64,000 bases of DNA, from assembly GCF_001552615.1 (NCBI RefSeq), contig NZ_BCRN01000003.1:248001-312000 (forward strand), given 5' to 3'. Each line of letters starts with the position of its first letter. Positions within the stretch are counted from its first letter, which is position 1. Below, in pieces: positions 60,872 through 64,000 of this stretch. The notes under the pieces are model-generated. The model was given only the letters and a program-made list of their open reading frames with translations. It made no database searches and had not been told where the DNA came from. The position numbers were made by a program, and so were the translations under genes. The DNA is from Millisia brevis NBRC 105863 (GTDB lineage: Bacteria > Actinomycetota > Actinomycetes > Mycobacteriales > Mycobacteriaceae).

Positions 60872-61737
60872 GCTATCGCTGGGCCGTCGGCACCCTCGGT
60901 CGCCCCATCTCGCAGCTGCAACGCCGGTTGGTCTACGGGGTATGCGGCCTGGCCGGCGCAGGCACGGCGGCGATTCTCGCGCTGATGCTCGGTTGGCGAG
61001 CCCTACCCGACGGCGTCACCGTCGCCCTGATCGTCGGCGCCCTCATCGCGGCGTTGGTACTGGCCACCGCGTCCGCGATGCGCAACCAACCGATCGGCGC
61101 GATCTACTTTCCGGTATCGGACGGCAGTTGGCTCGACCCGACCGGCCGCACATCGATCGACGCGGCAACCCTCGGTGGCGGTCGGCCCGAGCACTTCCCG
61201 GGTGGGCTGGTGGCGGTGACGGTCTTCGAGATGCACCGTTCGGGCCGCTTCTCCGCCGGGGAGGAACTGTTCGAGGCGTCGGTGATCGTCAGCGCGCCCG
61301 GCATGGACGCCTACCTCACCCGCGTCCTGATGCACCTGCGCGACGGTGATCGCGAACGGTGGCGGCCCGGCCGGCGCCTGCTGGGCGCCCGCTTCGAAGC
61401 GGACCGTCCCGACGTGGCGGTCCTGCCCGACGGGTACGCGGGCATCCTGGCCCCGGATGGGCGTGGCTACGCCGAGCGAGTGCTGGCCGAGGCGCCCGGA
61501 CCCGAGGTCGCCGGTCGACTCGCGGTGTGGGATGCGCACACCTACAAGCTCCTGCGGACCTATGTGCAGACCTCGCTCGCCCTGCGCTATCAGCGTCCGG
61601 ACGCGATCGTGCGCGATATCGTCGCCCGCCGGGACTGGATGCGCTATCTGCGGATGATCGGGGTCTTCGCGGGCGCCTTCGCGACCACCCTGTCGGCCGC
61701 CGCGATGGTGACGCTGATCCGGCACCTCGAGCTGTAA
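60868..61737 (+). CDS. Membrane protein of unknown function
   Basis: A 289-residue protein starting with GTG that overlaps the previous stop (GTGA). Two helices are near residues 25-72 and one at the C-terminus (265-287). The middle is a soluble domain of about 190 residues with short motifs such as GYAGILAPDGRGYAERVL and WDAHTYKLLRTYVQTSLA. No family recognised. Together with the two small genes before it, it may form a membrane-associated unit. Confidence 0.78.
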   Translation: MSYRWAVGTLGRPISQLQRRLVYGVCGLAGAGTAAILALMLGWRALPDGVTVALIVGALIAALVLATASAMRNQPIGAIYFPVSDGSWLDPTGRTSIDAATLGGGRPEHFPGGLVAVTVFEMHRSGRFSAGEELFEASVIVSAPGMDAYLTRVLMHLRDGDRERWRPGRRLLGARFEADRPDVAVLPDGYAGILAPDGRGYAERVLAEAPGPEVAGRLAVWDAHTYKLLRTYVQTSLALRYQRPDAIVRDIVARRDWMRYLRMIGVFAGAFATTLSAAAMVTLIRHLEL

Positions 61738-61756
61738 CCCCAGCCGCACACCGCGA

Positions 61757-62662
61757 TCAGGTCGAGGCCGCCCACAGGTGCATGCTCAGGTAGCTGCGCC
61801 ACGGTGCGAAACGGGCTGCCGCGGCGGTCAGTTCGCCGAACGAGTCGGCCAGGCCGAGCGCTCGTGCGCCGCGCAGCAGGGCGACGTCCTTGCGCACCAG
61901 GATGTCCGGGGCGCCGAGCAGGCGCATCGCGACGTAGTCGGCGGTCCACGGGCCGATTCCGCGCAGCGCGGTCAGGCGGTCGATCAGGTCGGGAACGGTC
62001 GGGTGGTCGTCGACGGTGAGACTGCCGTCGGCGATCGCGGCGCAGACGCCGATGACCGTGTCGATGCGCGCCCGGGGCCCGCGAATGACGCGTCCGCCGT
62101 GTTCGGCGATGGTCGCCGCGGTCGGGAAGACGAGGGCGGGCCGGGGGTCGGTCGGATCGTCGCGCAGGGCCGGCGGAGTGACCGCGGCCGCGGCGGGTTC
62201 GCCGAGTTCGATGACGAGGCGGGTTAGTTGGCCGCGGGCGGCCGCCACCGTGACCTGCTGACCGACGATGGCGCGCACCAGGATCTCGGCCAGCCCGGCG
62301 GCGCCGGGTACCCGAATCCCCGGGGTGGCGGCGACCAACCGCGCGAGGACCGGATCCGCCGACAGGGCGGCGTCGACGGCAGCGGTGTCGGCGTCCAGGT
62401 CGAACAGCCGACGAGCGATCACCGTCGCTTCCGAACGGGCACGGTCGGTGTCGGCGTGGACGGTGAAGGTCGGGCCGTTGGTGGTGGAACCCCCGTCGTC
62501 GGTGAACTCGAACGCGATACCGGCCGTACCGCTGTCGGTGCGCACCGTTCGCACATAGGACCGATCGCCGACCGCTTCCATCCCCGGTACGGCCCGTGCG
62601 CGGAACCACCCGAGGAGACCGGCGCTATCGATCGGTCCCGCATGCTGCTGCCGATCGGGCAT
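61757..62662 (-). CDS. AlkA-type DNA-3-methyladenine glycosylase (HhH-GPD)
   Basis: A 301-residue base-excision glycosylase. An N-terminal AlkA-like domain (1-100) precedes the HhH motif LRGIGPWTADYVAMRLLG and DILVRKDVALLRG, with Asp259 as the catalytic aspartate. It would remove alkylated purines. ATG overlaps the stop of the MocR-type gene as TGATG, so the two are transcribed together although they have no obvious link. In many actinobacteria the AlkA domain is fused to Ada; here it is separate. Confidence 0.9.
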   Translation of the reverse strand: MPDRQQHAGPIDSAGLLGWFRARAVPGMEAVGDRSYVRTVRTDSGTAGIAFEFTDDGGSTTNGPTFTVHADTDRARSEATVIARRLFDLDADTAAVDAALSADPVLARLVAATPGIRVPGAAGLAEILVRAIVGQQVTVAAARGQLTRLVIELGEPAAAAVTPPALRDDPTDPRPALVFPTAATIAEHGGRVIRGPRARIDTVIGVCAAIADGSLTVDDHPTVPDLIDRLTALRGIGPWTADYVAMRLLGAPDILVRKDVALLRGARALGLADSFGELTAAAARFAPWRSYLSMHLWAAST

Positions 62663-64000
62663 CACCGTGCGCCCGCCAGGGTCTCCAGCGTGCGACCGAG
62701 GATGCGCACACCGTCGGGGAAGGCGCCGGGGTTCGGACCGGCGAAGTTCAGCCGCAGATAGGGCGCGGTCGGCTCGGCGGGGAACCAGCCATCTCCCCCG
62801 GCGACCAGAACTCCGGCGTTCTCGCACTCGCGCACCAGTCGCGGCAGGTCGGTCCCGTCCGGCAGCCGTACCCAGATGTTGAGACCACCGGCGGGAACCG
62901 CGTGCAGATGCGCGCCGGGAACGTGTGCGCGCAGCGCGTCCATCAGCAGATCGCGGCGCCCGGCGAGCTGGTGGCGCACGCCGCGCAGGTGGGTGCGCCA
63001 CGCGGGTTGGGTGATCACATCGCGCGCGACGGTTTGCAGGACACCGCTGACGTACATCGTGTGCGCCTCGACGTCGGCGAGCACCCGGTCGCGGGCCGGG
63101 CCGCGCGCGATGATCGCAGCCACGCGCACCGCCGGCGACACGCTCTTGGTCAGCGAGCGCACGTAGACGATGTGGCCGGCGTCGTCGCGGGCCGCGAGCG
63201 GGGCGGGGTCGGCGTCGATACCGAGATCGTGCGCCCAGTCGTCCTCGATGAGGAAGGCTCCCCGCTCGCGCAGGATGTCGAGGACGCCGTCGACAACTCT
63301 TGGGGCCCAACTGGTGCCGGTCGGGTTGGCGAATCGCGGCTGGGCATAGAACGCCCGCGCGCCGGTGCGGTCGAAGGCCCGGTCGACCTCGTCCGGATCC
63401 GGACCGTCGAGGCCGGTAGGTATCGGAACCAGGTGCACCCCGGCCTGCGCCGCCGCGAGGATCGCGCCCCAATAGGTCGGGGACTCGATCAACAGGGGGC
63501 GGCCGGGGCCGGCGAGGGCGCGGAAGGCGGCGGTCAGACCGCTCTGGCTGCCCGGCAGGACGATCACGTCGCCGGCGGTCGGCGCCACGATCGTCGAGGG
63601 GGTGGCCGCGGCCAGCTCCCCCGCGAACCAGCTCTGCAGCTCCGGCAGGCCCGCCGCGGGCGGTCGGCCGATAACCGCGTCGCTGCGGGCCGCACGCGCG
63701 AAGGCGGCGCGGACCAACCGCTCGGGAAGCAGTTCGCGGTCCGGGTAACCGGAGTGCAGCGCGATCGTGTCGGCCGGGGCATCCCGCAGGGCGACCGACC
63801 GCGGCGGCTGGGACGGCAGAGCGCCGAGTGCCGCGGTCTGCCAGCCGTAGTCGTTGGGCCGATTCACCCGGGCCGCGCGCACGAATGTACCGACACCGGT
63901 GCGGGTTTCGACCAGGCCCTGCTCGGTCAGGGTGCGCAGCGCCTTCTGCACCGTCACCGGGCTCGCCCCGTACTCGGCGACCAGCGTCCGCGTCGAGGGC
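62662..64000 (-). CDS. MocR/PdxR-type regulator (GntR HTH plus aminotransferase-like domain), 5' end missing
   Basis: The window cuts the start of this gene. The visible part begins in the GntR winged helix (TRTLVAEYGASPVTVQKAL, TEQGLVETRTGVGTFV) and continues with a fold-type I aminotransferase-like domain of about 370 residues. The PLP lysine is in VRSLTKSVSPAVRVA. Such proteins sense PLP or amino acids and often control vitamin B6 or amino acid genes. It is followed by the glycosylase gene (TGATG overlap). Confidence 0.9.
   Translation of the reverse strand, partial: PSTRTLVAEYGASPVTVQKALRTLTEQGLVETRTGVGTFVRAARVNRPNDYGWQTAALGALPSQPPRSVALRDAPADTIALHSGYPDRELLPERLVRAAFARAARSDAVIGRPPAAGLPELQSWFAGELAAATPSTIVAPTAGDVIVLPGSQSGLTAAFRALAGPGRPLLIESPTYWGAILAAAQAGVHLVPIPTGLDGPDPDEVDRAFDRTGARAFYAQPRFANPTGTSWAPRVVDGVLDILRERGAFLIEDDWAHDLGIDADPAPLAARDDAGHIVYVRSLTKSVSPAVRVAAIIARGPARDRVLADVEAHTMYVSGVLQTVARDVITQPAWRTHLRGVRHQLAGRRDLLMDALRAHVPGAHLHAVPAGGLNIWVRLPDGTDLPRLVRECENAGVLVAGGDGWFPAEPTAPYLRLNFAGPNPGAFPDGVRILGRTLETLAGAR

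Overview
This is a high-GC actinobacterial chromosome segment from a mycolic-acid-containing lineage (order Mycobacteriales; Gordonia, Williamsia or Rhodococcus-like). The lineage call rests on an apparent mycolate reductase (cmrA) followed by a HerA-like ATPase, oligoribonuclease (orn) and tRNA-His, the order I remember from the Rv2509-Rv2511 region of M. tuberculosis. It is also supported by a lipoprotein L,D-transpeptidase, a KstR-type sterol regulator and a DUF222/HNH (13E12-type) gene. No insertion sequence, prophage, CRISPR array or rRNA operon was seen. Genes are dense, many overlap by 1-4 bases, and several look leaderless.

Left part (1-10 kb): the end of a FecCD-type metal/siderophore ABC importer, a CGNR regulator divergent from a VOC protein and a flavin-oxidase-fold protein, an ABC-F ATPase, a DUF3500 lipoprotein, a CopD-CtaG fusion, tRNA-Arg(TCT), and a MarR/SDR pair divergent from a siderophore-interacting flavoprotein.

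11-20 kb: a P450-flavodoxin-ferredoxin reductase-amino acid permease operon, a TetR regulator and a cupin gene. A nearly identical 23-base element containing TTGACA lies before both the operon and the cupin, so the TetR protein probably controls both. A LuxR-type regulator with an ATPase-like domain and the formaldehyde-fixing pair hxlAB follow.

20-31 kb: a YgjV/GNAT-like fusion, a dienelactone hydrolase, a tight five-gene operon (cupin, methyltransferase, group III truncated haemoglobin, metal-cluster-type regulator, zinc ribbon), a 2,2-dialkylglycine decarboxylase with its LysR regulator, a TetR/FAD-monooxygenase pair with twin 18-bp operators, a FecCD permease pair under an IdeR-like box, and an alpha/beta hydrolase.

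31-44 kb: tandem lipoprotein genes (the first frameshifted), the HNH protein, a malate/lactate dehydrogenase-like enzyme coupled to an ACT protein, a chorismate-lyase-like protein coupled to an FAD hydroxylase, a CopB-type copper ATPase with a CsoR-like operator, a second ABC-F gene with a possible leader peptide, and an MFS transporter.

44-64 kb: fadH, the cmrA-ATPase-orn-tRNA-His core block, a cupin, the L,D-transpeptidase, a nitrilase-fold amidohydrolase, an EAL-DICT membrane protein, a MarR regulator divergent from an F420-type NADP reductase, kstR with its own operator, a copper amine oxidase, a drug-efflux MFS protein, an unrecognised three-gene set, an AlkA-type glycosylase, and a MocR-type regulator cut by the window end.
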